This document shows, piece by piece, positions 1 to 8,570 of a stretch of DNA of 40,689 bases (position 1 is its first letter; each line of letters begins with the position of its first letter). The stretch is from Oscillospiraceae bacterium (GTDB lineage: Bacteria > Bacillota > Clostridia > Oscillospirales > QAMX01). A program made the position numbers and the translations under genes. The notes below the pieces were generated by a model. That model had not been told where the DNA came from. It made no database searches and saw only the letters and a list, made by a program, of their open reading frames with translations. The stretch lies in NCBI GenBank assembly GCA_015067675.1, contig SVMB01000024.1, forward strand, positions 1 through 40,689, written 5' to 3'.

Positions 1-524
1 CAACCGGTCTTTTTGGCAATATCCGACACCTTCTCCGGGTCCCAGAAGGATGCCGGATCCCCAACATGCATGGTGAGCGGCAGACCGTTTTCCTCCATGT
101 AAGCGTAGAACTTATCATACACCGGGTCGTCAATCCCGCGGCCAATGATCCTGTACAGGTCAGGCTTACCTTCCAGCATCTTCACACCGTCGCAGCCCAG
201 TGCACGGTACTGCTTTACCTGTGCAAGATATCCATCCGCCGTGTCGCGCTCATCACAGTAATGCTGCAGACCGCAGAAGGCCCAGCTACCCGGGAAGCAC
301 TTTTTGTAGTAGAGCGCTTCCAGCGAAGCATTGGGATGCGCCCCCTCGGAACCGGACAAATGATAGGGCATGAATGCAAATGCCTTATAATCCCTGCCCT
401 GCATGATCTCCCGGAAAATCTCCGCAGATTCATGGATGGAACCGGGCTCGCTGTGATGCACATGGGTATCAATCACCGGCAGATCGCGGAATTTGGAGAG
501 AATTTCATGTCTGATCATTTCCAT
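1..524 (-). CDS. Amidohydrolase, TIM-barrel (AH1), 3'-truncated by window edge
   Basis: First 174 codons of a metal-dependent amidohydrolase of the PF04909 type; the rest lies left of base 1. The ATG at 524 is preceded by a GAGGG ribosome site. The N-terminus carries the metal motif DTHVHH, followed by a GVKMLEGKPDLYR segment, a DDPVYDKFYAYMEENGLP segment and a TMHVGDP strand with the next metal-ligand histidine. It is a close copy of the gene at 595-1638, also at DNA level, so the pair is a recent tandem duplication. Family members hydrolyse cyclic amides or lactones or decarboxylate aromatic acids; the substrate here is unknown. The missing C-terminus should hold the second HF motif and the catalytic Asp. 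A terminator-like hairpin (550-578) separates it from the upstream copy. Confidence 0.85.
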   Translation of the reverse strand, partial: MEMIRHEILSKFRDLPVIDTHVHHSEPGSIHESAEIFREIMQGRDYKAFAFMPYHLSGSEGAHPNASLEALYYKKCFPGSWAFCGLQHYCDERDTADGYLAQVKQYRALGCDGVKMLEGKPDLYRIIGRGIDDPVYDKFYAYMEENGLPLTMHVGDPASFWDPEKVSDIAKKTG

Positions 525-540
525 TGTATATCCCTCTGTC

Positions 541-578
541 AAGCAAAAAGCCTGCAGGCGGGATAACCGCCCGCAGGC
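541..578 (-). terminator. Intercistronic terminator-like hairpin between AH2 and AH1
   Basis: A 12-bp stem with one mismatch (550-561 with 567-578, 5-nt loop) is followed on the minus strand by TTTTTGCTT. It lies just after the AH2 stop and before the AH1 ribosome site. It closely resembles the hairpin at 2764-2796, so the operon repeats this element between genes. It may stop or thin out transcription into AH1, or protect mRNA 3' ends. Confidence 0.75.
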
Positions 579-594
579 CGAATGTGTATGCTGC

Positions 595-1638
595 TTACAG
601 TCCCAGCGGGGACCAGTCGATACGCGCCTCGTCCAGTTCCTTCGGCGCGCCGCCAAGATAGGTCACCGCATTGTCGTGATAGAGTTTCTTCAGCATCGCG
701 TCATCGAAGCCAAAGGGAATCAGTTCCTTTTCCATCGTCGGCCACTTGAAGGGCTCGGTAAACTCAAGGCAGCTTCTAACCAGCTCCCAGCGTCCCAGCG
801 GGCCACCCTTGTTGACGGTATCCTCGGGCATATTGTAGCAGTCGGAGCCAAAGACGATGCGGTCCTGATGCCGAACGAAGAAATCCTTCCAGTACTCAGG
901 GTTGGCGGAAAAGCCCGCAAACATAATACCGCCGGGCGTCAGGTCAAGACGCGTATTCTTCCAGGCAGAAAGGAACTCCTCTGCCATCTGAGGGATGTAG
1001 CCAAAGAAACCGAAATGAGCCAGATTGAGCTTGAGCGCCGGGAACTTGCGCATCAGATTCCAGACCTCGATGTAGATGCGCTCACGGGCCGGGTAACTGG
1101 GGTCACCGTAGAACCAGCCGACCTTCTTGGCATAGTCCGACACCTTGTCCGGATCCCAGTTATCCGCAGGATCGCAGATGTGCATGGTGATCGGCAGGCC
1201 GTTTTCTTCCATATAGGCATAGAACTTATCGTATACCGGATCGTCAATGCCGCGTCCCACAGTCCGATGCAGGTCAGGCTTACCTTCCAGCATCTTCACG
1301 CCGTCGCAGCCCAGTGCACGGTAATGCTTCACCTGCTCCAGATACCCTTCCGCAGTGTCGCGCTCATCGCAGTAGTGCTGCAGACCGCAGAAGGCCCAAC
1401 TGCCCGGAAACTGCTTTTTGTAATACAGGGATTCCAGGGACGCATTGGGATGACGGCCCTTGGAACCGGAGAGATGATAGGGCATGAACGCAAACGCCTC
1501 ATAATTGCGGCGCTGTTTGATATCCTTGAAAAACTCCAGAGATTCCGGGATCGAATACGGCTGACTGTGATGCACATGGGTATCAATCACCGGCAGATCC
1601 CGAAACTTTGCAAGCACTTCATGTCTGGTTGTGTCCAT
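595..1638 (-). CDS. Amidohydrolase, TIM-barrel (AH2)
   Basis: 347-aa metal-dependent amidohydrolase of the PF04909 fold. I start it at ATG 1638 (MDTTRHEV) because GAGG lies 8 nt upstream and the paralogue at 2741 begins identically; the frame stays open upstream to 1698 without a good ribosome site. Visible motifs are H21-V-H23, a GVKMLEGKP segment (about 113-121), H153 in TMHICDP, H208 in LAHFGFFG, LDLTPGG (231-237) and D266 in FGSDCYN, which is the complete H-x-H/H/H/D metal set. The family includes lactonases such as 2-pyrone-4,6-dicarboxylate lactonase and decarboxylases; its place beside LarA, 6-phosphogluconate dehydrogenase and a KDG-type kinase favours a lactone or amide of a sugar acid (inference). 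Probably cytoplasmic, as no signal peptide is seen. Confidence 0.9.
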   Translation of the reverse strand: MDTTRHEVLAKFRDLPVIDTHVHHSQPYSIPESLEFFKDIKQRRNYEAFAFMPYHLSGSKGRHPNASLESLYYKKQFPGSWAFCGLQHYCDERDTAEGYLEQVKHYRALGCDGVKMLEGKPDLHRTVGRGIDDPVYDKFYAYMEENGLPITMHICDPADNWDPDKVSDYAKKVGWFYGDPSYPARERIYIEVWNLMRKFPALKLNLAHFGFFGYIPQMAEEFLSAWKNTRLDLTPGGIMFAGFSANPEYWKDFFVRHQDRIVFGSDCYNMPEDTVNKGGPLGRWELVRSCLEFTEPFKWPTMEKELIPFGFDDAMLKKLYHDNAVTYLGGAPKELDEARIDWSPLGL

Positions 1639-1706
1639 ATTTCGTACCTCTTTATCGTAAGCATCTGCAAGCAGGCTTCTCACCCTGCAGATTGTCATTT
1701 TCGTCT

Positions 1707-2741
1707 TCAGATCTCCAAAACCGACCAGTTGATACGTTCTTCATCAAGTTCCCTGGGGGTACCGCCCATAAAGTTTCTGGGATTGGAATTATACAGTTTG
1801 AGAAGGATATCGTCGTCGAAGCCAAAAGGAATCAGCGGCTTGTCAAAGCCATCCCACTCAAAAGGTTCGGTGAATTCCAGGAAGCTTCGCACCAGTTCCC
1901 AACGACCCGACGGACCTCCCTGATGGGTCATTTCACGCTCGGGAATATTGTAGCAATCCGTACCGAAGATGATACGGTCCTGATGGCGAACAAAGAAATC
2001 CTTCCAGAATTCCGGCATAGAGGAAAATCCCGCATACATAATGCCGCCGGGCGTCAGATCAAGTCCCGTATTCTTCCAACGGCTCAAAAACTCCTCGGCC
2101 ATCTGCGGAATGTGACCGAAAAATCCGAAATGTGCCAGTGTCAGGTGCAGATCCGGGAATTTTTCCATCAGATTCCAGATTTCAATGTAAAGCCGTTCTC
2201 TGGCCGGGAAGCTCGGGTCGCCGTAGAACCATCCGCGTTCCCGCGCCACAGGAGGCGCCAGTTCCGGATCCCAGAAGGACGCCGGATCACCGACATGCAT
2301 CGTGATCGGAATTGCATTCTCCTCCAGATAGGCGTAATAGCGGTCATAAATCGGATCATCCACGCCCCGACCGATGCGGCGGTGCAGATCCGGCTTGCCT
2401 TCCAGCATTTTGATACCGTCCAGACCCATCGCCATGATCCGTTTGGCCTGCTCTTCATAACCGGAAGCCGTATCGTCATGAATCAGGGTACCAAAAGCAA
2501 AGCTGCCGGGAAACTGTTTTTTATAAAACGCCGCTTTTTCATTGGCAAACGGATCGGTCCACCCGCTGCCCAGCATGCTGGCTGCCATAAAACCAAAGGT
2601 TTCGTAATTGCGCATCTGCCGGATCTCTTCAAAGATCCCCACCGACTCCTTCAAACCGTGCGGCTGGGTAAAATGTGCGTGTGCCTCAATTACCGGCAAG
2701 TCGCGGAACTTTGCAAGCACTTCATGTCTGGTTGTATCCAT
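1707..2741 (-). CDS. Amidohydrolase, TIM-barrel (AH3)
   Basis: 344-aa third tandem copy. It begins with the same MDTTRHEVLAKFRDLPVI stretch as AH2, but its first metal motif reads EAHAHFTQP instead of DTHVHHSQP, so H-x-H is kept and the neighbouring residues differ. It retains KMLEGKPDLHR, TMHVGDPASFWD, LAHFGFFG, LDLTPGG and FGTDCYN. GAGAGG lies about 8 nt before the ATG. It is clearly more diverged from AH1 and AH2 than they are from each other, consistent with an older duplication and a shifted substrate. The AH3-AH2 gap (1639-1706) holds an imperfect stem-loop around 1669-1694 in place of the strong hairpins seen elsewhere in the operon. Confidence 0.9.
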   Translation of the reverse strand: MDTTRHEVLAKFRDLPVIEAHAHFTQPHGLKESVGIFEEIRQMRNYETFGFMAASMLGSGWTDPFANEKAAFYKKQFPGSFAFGTLIHDDTASGYEEQAKRIMAMGLDGIKMLEGKPDLHRRIGRGVDDPIYDRYYAYLEENAIPITMHVGDPASFWDPELAPPVARERGWFYGDPSFPARERLYIEIWNLMEKFPDLHLTLAHFGFFGHIPQMAEEFLSRWKNTGLDLTPGGIMYAGFSSMPEFWKDFFVRHQDRIIFGTDCYNIPEREMTHQGGPSGRWELVRSFLEFTEPFEWDGFDKPLIPFGFDDDILLKLYNSNPRNFMGGTPRELDEERINWSVLEI

Positions 2742-2758
2742 ATTTTTTACCTCTCTAT

Positions 2759-2796
2759 AGAAAAAACCTGCGGGCGGGGAATCCGCCCGCAGGTTT
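2759..2796 (-). terminator. Terminator-like hairpin between larA-like gene and AH3
   Basis: A perfect 14-bp stem (2764-2777 with 2783-2796, loop GGAAT) ends in a TTTTTT run on the minus strand. It stands 40 nt after the LarA stop and 18 nt before the AH3 start. Stem and loop are nearly the same as in the hairpin at 550-578. No separate promoter for AH3 is visible behind it, so it probably attenuates rather than fully ends the transcript (inference). Confidence 0.8.
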
Positions 2797-2836
2797 GATG
2801 TAGTAATCGTTCTGCGCTTAAATCGTAGAAACGCTC

Positions 2837-4117
2837 TTAGAACTTGCGGCGGTCAGCCCACAGGCCCAGAGCAGGATTGGAGATGTAGTAGATCTCCTCG
2901 CCGTCAACCACGTTCCAGCCGTCAACGAGCTTCTCGGGATCATACTTCTTGACCATCTCATCGTAGGGAACATAATTGAAGGCAGCGCCGCGGACTTCTT
3001 CCTCGGTGAGGAGCTTGGTGCAGTAGGTGATGGAGAAGCGGCCGTCGGAGGAACCGTGGATCAGGTGGGCGGCAACAGAGAGATTCTCACGGATGTCGTC
3101 GTTCTCGGGAGCCTTGACCAGATCCAGAACCTTCTCACGGCCAACATAACCGTACTTGCGGATCAGGGCATCGTTGGCAGCGTCTTCGCCGAACTTGTCA
3201 ACACCGGGAGCCAGGACGATCAGCTCACCGCCGTCCTCGATGGCCATACGGGTGCGGTAAACCGCCTTGTTGCCAAGCCAGGTGGACTTGAACTCCTTCT
3301 CATCCAGCAGCACGACAACCTTCTTGAAGGTCTTGTCAACGAGGTTGAGGTTCTTCTGCTGCGCCAGAGCAACAGCGGCCTCAAAGTTGGAGCGCTCGCG
3401 GCCGATGAACAGGCCGTGGACATGGACATTGCCCTGAGGAGCGGTGGTGACGGTCAGGACATAGCACAGCGGAATGTGCTGCAGGAAATGCTCTTCGGCG
3501 TAGTCAAAGACGTCACGCACGGGGGTATGATCCTTACCCATGATGCGCTCCATGCCGTAGAAGGCGCCGAGCATATGGGAGTTGTTGATCATGGAAGAAC
3601 CGCCGCAGCCGACGAAGATGTTCTTGTTGCGGTTGGCCATACCGACGACCTCGTGAGGCACGACCTGGCCCAGGGACAGAATCAGATCATAGGAGGGATC
3701 CAGCAGGAGCTTGTTAACCTCAACGTCGATGGGGTTGGTCACAAGGCCTTCGCTGATGGAAGAGACGTACTCACCGGGAACCTCGCCGACTTTGACGACG
3801 TCGGTACGCCAGTTGTGGACGATGCAGAGTTCAAAGGGAACGCTGTCGCCGACCATGGCAACCCATTCATCCTTTGTCACGGGCACATGGGTACCGAGAG
3901 CCGGCAGAATGTCGATGTGGCAGGTATCCTTGAGCTCTTCGTAGTACATGGCGGTGAGACGGCCGGCATAGGAGTGGAAACGGGTGTAGTCCGGGGGCAG
4001 GAGCAGGACCTTCTTGAGGTTGGCCTTGCAGTCGGACAGGGACTCACGTACTGCCGCACGCAGCTCGTCATCAGACAGGCCGCACTCACAGTTTGCATAC
4101 TTAATTAAGGACTTCAT
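2837..4117 (-). CDS. LarA-family nickel-dependent 2-hydroxyacid racemase/epimerase
   Basis: 426-aa member of the LarA superfamily (DUF2088). These enzymes use a nickel-pincer nucleotide (NPN) bound to a lysine to racemise or epimerise alpha-hydroxy acids by hydride transfer. The key positions of Lactobacillus plantarum LarA are all present at the same spacing: D43 and R46 in PDYTRFHS, H77 in GTHVP, H155 in VPHEV, K165 exactly 10 residues later (the lysine that holds NPN) and H181 at +26. It should therefore be an active cofactor-binding enzyme. Known LarA homologues act on lactate, malate, phenyllactate, 2-hydroxyglutarate and D-gluconate; the gnd and kdgK-like genes upstream favour a sugar acid such as gluconate/mannonate (inference). 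NPN synthesis genes (larB, larC, larE) are not in the window. AGAGGA precedes the ATG, and strong codon bias suggests high expression. Confidence 0.88.
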   Translation of the reverse strand: MKSLIKYANCECGLSDDELRAAVRESLSDCKANLKKVLLLPPDYTRFHSYAGRLTAMYYEELKDTCHIDILPALGTHVPVTKDEWVAMVGDSVPFELCIVHNWRTDVVKVGEVPGEYVSSISEGLVTNPIDVEVNKLLLDPSYDLILSLGQVVPHEVVGMANRNKNIFVGCGGSSMINNSHMLGAFYGMERIMGKDHTPVRDVFDYAEEHFLQHIPLCYVLTVTTAPQGNVHVHGLFIGRERSNFEAAVALAQQKNLNLVDKTFKKVVVLLDEKEFKSTWLGNKAVYRTRMAIEDGGELIVLAPGVDKFGEDAANDALIRKYGYVGREKVLDLVKAPENDDIRENLSVAAHLIHGSSDGRFSITYCTKLLTEEEVRGAAFNYVPYDEMVKKYDPEKLVDGWNVVDGEEIYYISNPALGLWADRRKF

Positions 4118-4150
4118 TTGTTTTTCCTCTTTTCTGTTATTGTCGATATA

Positions 4151-6205
4151 TTACTTCATGCGGTCAATATCCACGATATTGACGCCCGAAGGAGCCATTT
4201 TCATCTGAAATTTACGCATTTCAGTACGGGAAGCATTGTAATTGAAGCCAAAACCGGTGTTTTTCTCGCTGACCCAGCGCACGGGCAGCACAGGATAGGG
4301 CGTCACGATGTCGGCGGAGCGGATATCCTCCCCGGAGGTCACGACCACGTGCACGTAATGGCCGTCGTCAGCATTGTACAGGAACAGGCGATCACGTCCG
4401 TTCTTCAACCGCAGCGCCATCATCGGCTCGCTTGCCGTCACCGGGAATTGGGTAAACATCGCAGCTCTGAGCATCGCGCCGCAGGCCTTTACAAAGCCCG
4501 TGGTCAGCTTGCGGAAGGGAAGCATCGAGCGCAGCGGATAATTGTCGGCCTCCGGAAGATCACCGGTGGAGGGCTTACCGTCATCCTCGGCACAGAGCGC
4601 CGCGACTTCCGCCTTCAGCGCGTCGGTCAGGCCGTCGCCAACCATAAAGGCCGTCATGGGATAATCACTGAACCCATCCGTGCAGGAAAGTACCGGCTCG
4701 ATACCGCACGCCGTCAGGTCAAAGCCCTGCGGCACGGTACCGACCCAGGGGAAGTTGGCCGCTGCCAGCGTCTTCTGCTCGTCACCCGAGAGCAGATCAA
4801 AGTTCGGTACAAACAGAACACCTTCAAAGCCGTCCAGCATATCGCTTCTCACAGCGCCGCCGAAGGGTGTGCCCTGTTTAAAGATTTCAAAGCTTTGGCG
4901 ATGCGCCGATGTACGGCGGGTACGGATGTATTCACCAATCGTGCGGTCGTCGGCAGTGTCAGACCACAGCACCATCGGCGACCAACTTCGCTCTGCGTCC
5001 ACGCCGAGTCCGGTGTCCATGCGGGACTTGAGGAACTGCCAGCGATCATGCGGGATACCGTCGCCCAGACACAGGAACAGGCCGTCCGTGGCGGGTTTTA
5101 AGCCGCCTGCTTTCACCGGCGACTGGAAGGCAGTCATCGTATAAATATCGCGCTCCAGCTTGACCGGCTGATGATCCAGCACACTCCATTCCTCCGACGC
5201 ATCCTGCACGCCGACCATCGTCACGATGCCGTGATCCTCACCGACCTGCGCACGCAGGAAGGGCAGATCCATGTGATAACGGTGGAAGTAATATTCGCGG
5301 TCGGGGAAGTTCATGGCTACGCTGGTAGGCAGAATATTGGCGGTCATGCAGTCAACGCCGGCATCCATGACGCGCTTTGAATTGAAGCCGTAGATGTAGC
5401 GGGTCTCAAAGGGATCGGTGCAGTACATACCCAGCACCCAGACCTTTTTGCCCACGGCGTGAACCGCCGCGCAGACCTTTTGGAAGAAGCGCTCCCAGCG
5501 CCACTCGTAAAACGCCAGCCACTCCTCGCGCAGATTTGCCCAAATGTAATCGGCACGGATGCAGCGGTCGGCAAGCTCATTGCTCTGCATGGTGGCCATA
5601 ACCTCATCGGGCAGCCGAATACCCGTATGGTCAATAAACTGCCCCACCATATCGCAGGAATAGTCAGCCACACAAGGACGTCCCGCCGGGCAGAAGGAAT
5701 CCGCCAGATGTACACCCGCGCAGTCGTAATCCACCAGCGTCTGCACCAGCTTTTCCGCGAAGAAATCCTCGTAATAGCTGCCGTCCTTGAGACGTTTCAG
5801 GCAGAACAGTGCACCATCTCCGTCGCGCGCCATGCAGCGAACCTCGGGATGGTCACTCACCCATTCGTGATGGTACATATCAAAGCAGTAGGAGCCCATA
5901 AGGCCGGCATAGAAGTCGATACCGTGTTTTTTAAGCTCTGCGATGAGCTGACGAAGATCATAATTGGTCCAGGGCTGACGTTCACGCTCCTTGTTGCGGG
6001 GAATGCCGTGATAGGAGCAGTTGTCCTGGAAGAGCGTATATTCTTCATCCATCCCACGATGGAGATTTACAAAGTCAGGGTTAAACAGCAGTCCACAGAT
6101 ACTCTCCGGCACAAAGCCGGTTGTTTCCAGATAGCGGGCCACGCCGCGGTCGGGATCGTTGCGGTTAAATCCCAGCATCTGCATCCAGATATTGATGCTG
6201 CCCAT
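4151..6205 (-). CDS. Large probable sugar-active TIM-barrel protein, family not recognised
   Basis: 684-aa protein that I cannot place in a named family. The layout suggests a glycoside-hydrolase-like (beta/alpha)8 barrel in about the first 400 residues, for example the segment KKHGIDFYAGLMGSYCFDMY, the strand GVHLADSFCP that could carry an acidic catalytic residue, the Trp-rich helix WLAFYEWRWERFFQ and the strand KKVWVLGMYC. A beta-rich C-terminal part follows, typical of large carbohydrate-active enzymes. There is no signal peptide, so any substrate would be imported. The frame begins right after the histidine phosphatase gene (22-nt gap) and is followed by larA (33-nt gap), so the three are probably co-transcribed. 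Activity against an oligosaccharide or glycoside precursor of the sugar acid is an inference from context only. Confidence 0.6.
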   Translation of the reverse strand: MGSINIWMQMLGFNRNDPDRGVARYLETTGFVPESICGLLFNPDFVNLHRGMDEEYTLFQDNCSYHGIPRNKERERQPWTNYDLRQLIAELKKHGIDFYAGLMGSYCFDMYHHEWVSDHPEVRCMARDGDGALFCLKRLKDGSYYEDFFAEKLVQTLVDYDCAGVHLADSFCPAGRPCVADYSCDMVGQFIDHTGIRLPDEVMATMQSNELADRCIRADYIWANLREEWLAFYEWRWERFFQKVCAAVHAVGKKVWVLGMYCTDPFETRYIYGFNSKRVMDAGVDCMTANILPTSVAMNFPDREYYFHRYHMDLPFLRAQVGEDHGIVTMVGVQDASEEWSVLDHQPVKLERDIYTMTAFQSPVKAGGLKPATDGLFLCLGDGIPHDRWQFLKSRMDTGLGVDAERSWSPMVLWSDTADDRTIGEYIRTRRTSAHRQSFEIFKQGTPFGGAVRSDMLDGFEGVLFVPNFDLLSGDEQKTLAAANFPWVGTVPQGFDLTACGIEPVLSCTDGFSDYPMTAFMVGDGLTDALKAEVAALCAEDDGKPSTGDLPEADNYPLRSMLPFRKLTTGFVKACGAMLRAAMFTQFPVTASEPMMALRLKNGRDRLFLYNADDGHYVHVVVTSGEDIRSADIVTPYPVLPVRWVSEKNTGFGFNYNASRTEMRKFQMKMAPSGVNIVDIDRMK

Positions 6206-6227
6206 GGTCTCTCCTCCTCTTTAATTG

Positions 6228-6968
6228 TCAAACACCGGTCATACCCTTCATTTCGGGCGTAATGTCATGGTGTAATCCCCGCCAGTTGACGTTCATGCCG
6301 CCGGCATACAGATGCCCGGTATCCCCCATGCTGAGAATGCGGGGAATTGCCACAGGTTCCGCAGGATCGTAATGATCCATAATAATGGTAGAAACCGAGG
6401 TCGTGGGTGTCATGGAGACATTCCACAGAAGCGGCAGCGGCAGTCCTGTAATATGAGAGATCAGGGCCGTACCCAGTCCCTGATGGCAGAAAAACGCCAC
6501 AACCGTATCCTTGCGGTTGGGAAGCAGCTCATAATACCGTCCATGACGGACGTATCCGTAGCTTGAAATAACGCCGTCGAGCTGACGGAATACATTTTCC
6601 AGATAGTCGATCATGCCGCTTTCCACAAGGACGGGATTCTGCTTCCAGGCGATGCCGCCTTCGGTGAGATCGGTCTGCTGTGTCCAGATCTTGGGCGGCC
6701 AGCAGAACCACCGGGGCTTTTCCATGCCCGGAAAGGCAATCGGATAGGGCACTTCCCGCAGCCAGTCACGGTAAATCGGCTGCATACCCAGCGCTTTGGC
6801 CGTCGGCTCGCAGGTCTGCATCGCACGGCCCATCGTAGAGCACCAGATGGCATGAATCGGCTCATTTACAAGCTTTTTTGCCAGCAATTCAGCCTCTTCA
6901 TGGCCACGCTGGGTCAGAGAATCGTTTGTATAATCAGGGTCGCCGTGACGGACGATCAGGATTCGCAT
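6228..6968 (-). CDS. Histidine phosphatase superfamily protein
   Basis: 246 aa from the ATG at 6968, chosen because GGGAGGAAAGT lies directly in front; the frame continues upstream through the gnd terminator, which cannot be the real start. The N-terminus LIVRHGDPDY contains the RHG signature of the phosphoglycerate-mutase-like branch 1 (PF00300), with the nucleophile at H8. A later VAFFCHQG strand supplies the second catalytic histidine. Family members remove phosphate from sugar phosphates and many small molecules. Its place in a sugar-acid operon suggests it dephosphorylates an intermediate or a dead-end product, but the substrate cannot be read from sequence. Confidence 0.85.
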   Translation of the reverse strand: MRILIVRHGDPDYTNDSLTQRGHEEAELLAKKLVNEPIHAIWCSTMGRAMQTCEPTAKALGMQPIYRDWLREVPYPIAFPGMEKPRWFCWPPKIWTQQTDLTEGGIAWKQNPVLVESGMIDYLENVFRQLDGVISSYGYVRHGRYYELLPNRKDTVVAFFCHQGLGTALISHITGLPLPLLWNVSMTPTTSVSTIIMDHYDPAEPVAIPRILSMGDTGHLYAGGMNVNWRGLHHDITPEMKGMTGV

Positions 6969-6984
6969 ACTTTCCTCCCGGAAT

Positions 6985-7026
6985 AATGAAAAGCGGCGTC
7001 CCGACAAAGCATATCGGGACGCCGCT
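6985..7026 (-). terminator. Rho-independent terminator after gnd
   Basis: A perfect 13-bp stem (6992-7004 with 7014-7026, 9-nt loop) lies 36 nt after the gnd stop and is followed on the minus strand by TTTCATT. Only 23 nt separate it from the next start codon at 6968 and no promoter fits in that space, so some read-through into the phosphatase-larA-amidohydrolase genes is likely. Confidence 0.82.
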
Positions 7027-7061
7027 CTGTCTATCGTTTACAATACGTTATCGTGCAGGAA

Positions 7062-8513
7062 TTACACCACGTAAGTAGACGCAGAGGTGTCACCACCGTG
7101 GCCGGTCCAGTTGGTGTGGAAGAACTCGCCGCGGGGATGATCCAGACGCTCATAGGTATGGGCGCCGAAGTAGTCACGCTGAGCCTGCAGGAGGTTAGCC
7201 GGCAGCTTCTCGCAGCGATAACCGTCGAAGTAATTCAGGGCGGTGGTCATGGCAGGAGCGGGGATACCGGCGGTGATGGCAGCAGCGCAGACGCGGCGCC
7301 AGGACGCCTGAGCATTCTCGATGGTCTCCTTGAAGTAGGGATCCAGCAGGAGGTTGGTGAGCTCGGGATTGTTGTCGAAAGCTTCCTTGATCTTGCCGAG
7401 GAAGACGGAGCGGATGATGCAGCCGCCGCGCCACATCAGGGCGATGCCGCCGTAGTTGAGGTTCCAGCCATAGGTCTTGGCAGCAGCACGCATGAGGGTG
7501 TAGCCCTGGGCGTAGGAAACGATCTTGGCAGCGAACAGAGCGTGACGGATGTCCTCCAGGAACGCAGCGCGGTCGCCCTCGAACTTCACGCAGGGACCGG
7601 ACAGAACCTTGGAAGCGGCAACGCGCTCTTCCTTGATGGCGGACAGGCAGCGGGCAAACACGGCCTCGCCGATCAGGGTCAGCGGCACGCCTTCGTCCAG
7701 AGCGGCGATACCGGTCCACTTACCGGTACCCTTCTGGCCGGCGGTGTCAAGGATCTTGTCAACGATGGGCTCACCGTCGGTGTCCTTGTAAGCCAGGATG
7801 TCGCGGGTGATCTCGATGAGGTAGGAGTCGAGCTCGGCCTTGTTCCACTCGGCGAAGACTTCGTGCATCTCGTCGGCGGTCATGCCCAGGTAGTCGCGCA
7901 TGAGCTGGTAGGCTTCGCAGATGAGCTGCATATCGCCGTACTCAATGCCGTTGTGAACCATCTTAACGAAGTGACCGGCGCCGCCTTCGCCAACCCAGTC
8001 ACAGCAGGGAGAACCGTCTTCCACGTGGGCGCACAGAGCCTGGAAGATGGGCTTGACATGTTCCCAGGCAGCGGGAGAACCGCCGGGCATCATAGAGGGA
8101 CCCTTCAGGGCGCCTTCTTCACCGCCGGAAACGCCGGTGCCGATGTAGAGCAGACCCTTGGACTCAACATACGCGCAGCGGCGAATGGTGTCCGGGAAGT
8201 GGGAGTTACCGCCGTCGATGATGATATCGCCGGGCTCGAGAACAGCCAGCAGCTTCTCGATGAAATCGTCAACAGCCTGGCCGGCCTTGACCATCATCAT
8301 AACGCGGCGGGGCTTTTCCAGATTGGCAGCCAGCTCTTCCAGAGAGTAGGTACCGATGATGTTGAGGCCCTTGGCGCGGCCTTCGACAAACTTGGTGACC
8401 TTCTCGACGGTACGGTTATAAACCGCGACGGTGAAGCCCTTGGACTCCATATTCATGACCAGGTTCTCGCCCATAACAGCAAGACCGATCAGGCCGATAT
8501 CTGCTTTTTTCAT
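7062..8513 (-). CDS. gnd: 6-phosphogluconate dehydrogenase, decarboxylating
   Basis: 483-aa cytoplasmic enzyme that oxidises and decarboxylates 6-phospho-D-gluconate to ribulose 5-phosphate with reduction of NAD(P)+. Visible features are the Rossmann loop GLAVMG (10-15), N33-R34-T35 after strand 2 which is typical of NADP preference, the substrate loop GVSGGEEGALKGPSMMPGG (127-145), and the catalytic K184 with N188 in FVKMVHNGIEYG. Length and C-terminal domain are normal for the long form of the family. AAGGAG precedes the ATG. Strong codon bias suggests high expression. It lies directly downstream of a KDG-type kinase gene (57-nt gap), so aldonate phosphates are probably a main carbon flux here (inference). 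Alternative: a dedicated paralogue rather than the housekeeping copy. Confidence 0.97.
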   Translation of the reverse strand: MKKADIGLIGLAVMGENLVMNMESKGFTVAVYNRTVEKVTKFVEGRAKGLNIIGTYSLEELAANLEKPRRVMMMVKAGQAVDDFIEKLLAVLEPGDIIIDGGNSHFPDTIRRCAYVESKGLLYIGTGVSGGEEGALKGPSMMPGGSPAAWEHVKPIFQALCAHVEDGSPCCDWVGEGGAGHFVKMVHNGIEYGDMQLICEAYQLMRDYLGMTADEMHEVFAEWNKAELDSYLIEITRDILAYKDTDGEPIVDKILDTAGQKGTGKWTGIAALDEGVPLTLIGEAVFARCLSAIKEERVAASKVLSGPCVKFEGDRAAFLEDIRHALFAAKIVSYAQGYTLMRAAAKTYGWNLNYGGIALMWRGGCIIRSVFLGKIKEAFDNNPELTNLLLDPYFKETIENAQASWRRVCAAAITAGIPAPAMTTALNYFDGYRCEKLPANLLQAQRDYFGAHTYERLDHPRGEFFHTNWTGHGGDTSASTYVV

Positions 8514-8570
8514 GCTGATAGTCTCCTTATCAAGATTTTATATGAGAAAAATGGAATGGATTCCCGAAAG

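Noticed and set aside
3056-4108. A 350-codon plus-strand frame opposite larA
   Set aside because: Low-complexity shadow of a confidently identified gene.
4118-5101. Long plus-strand frames opposite the 684-aa gene
   Set aside because: No start signals, no domains; antisense to a gene with operon context.
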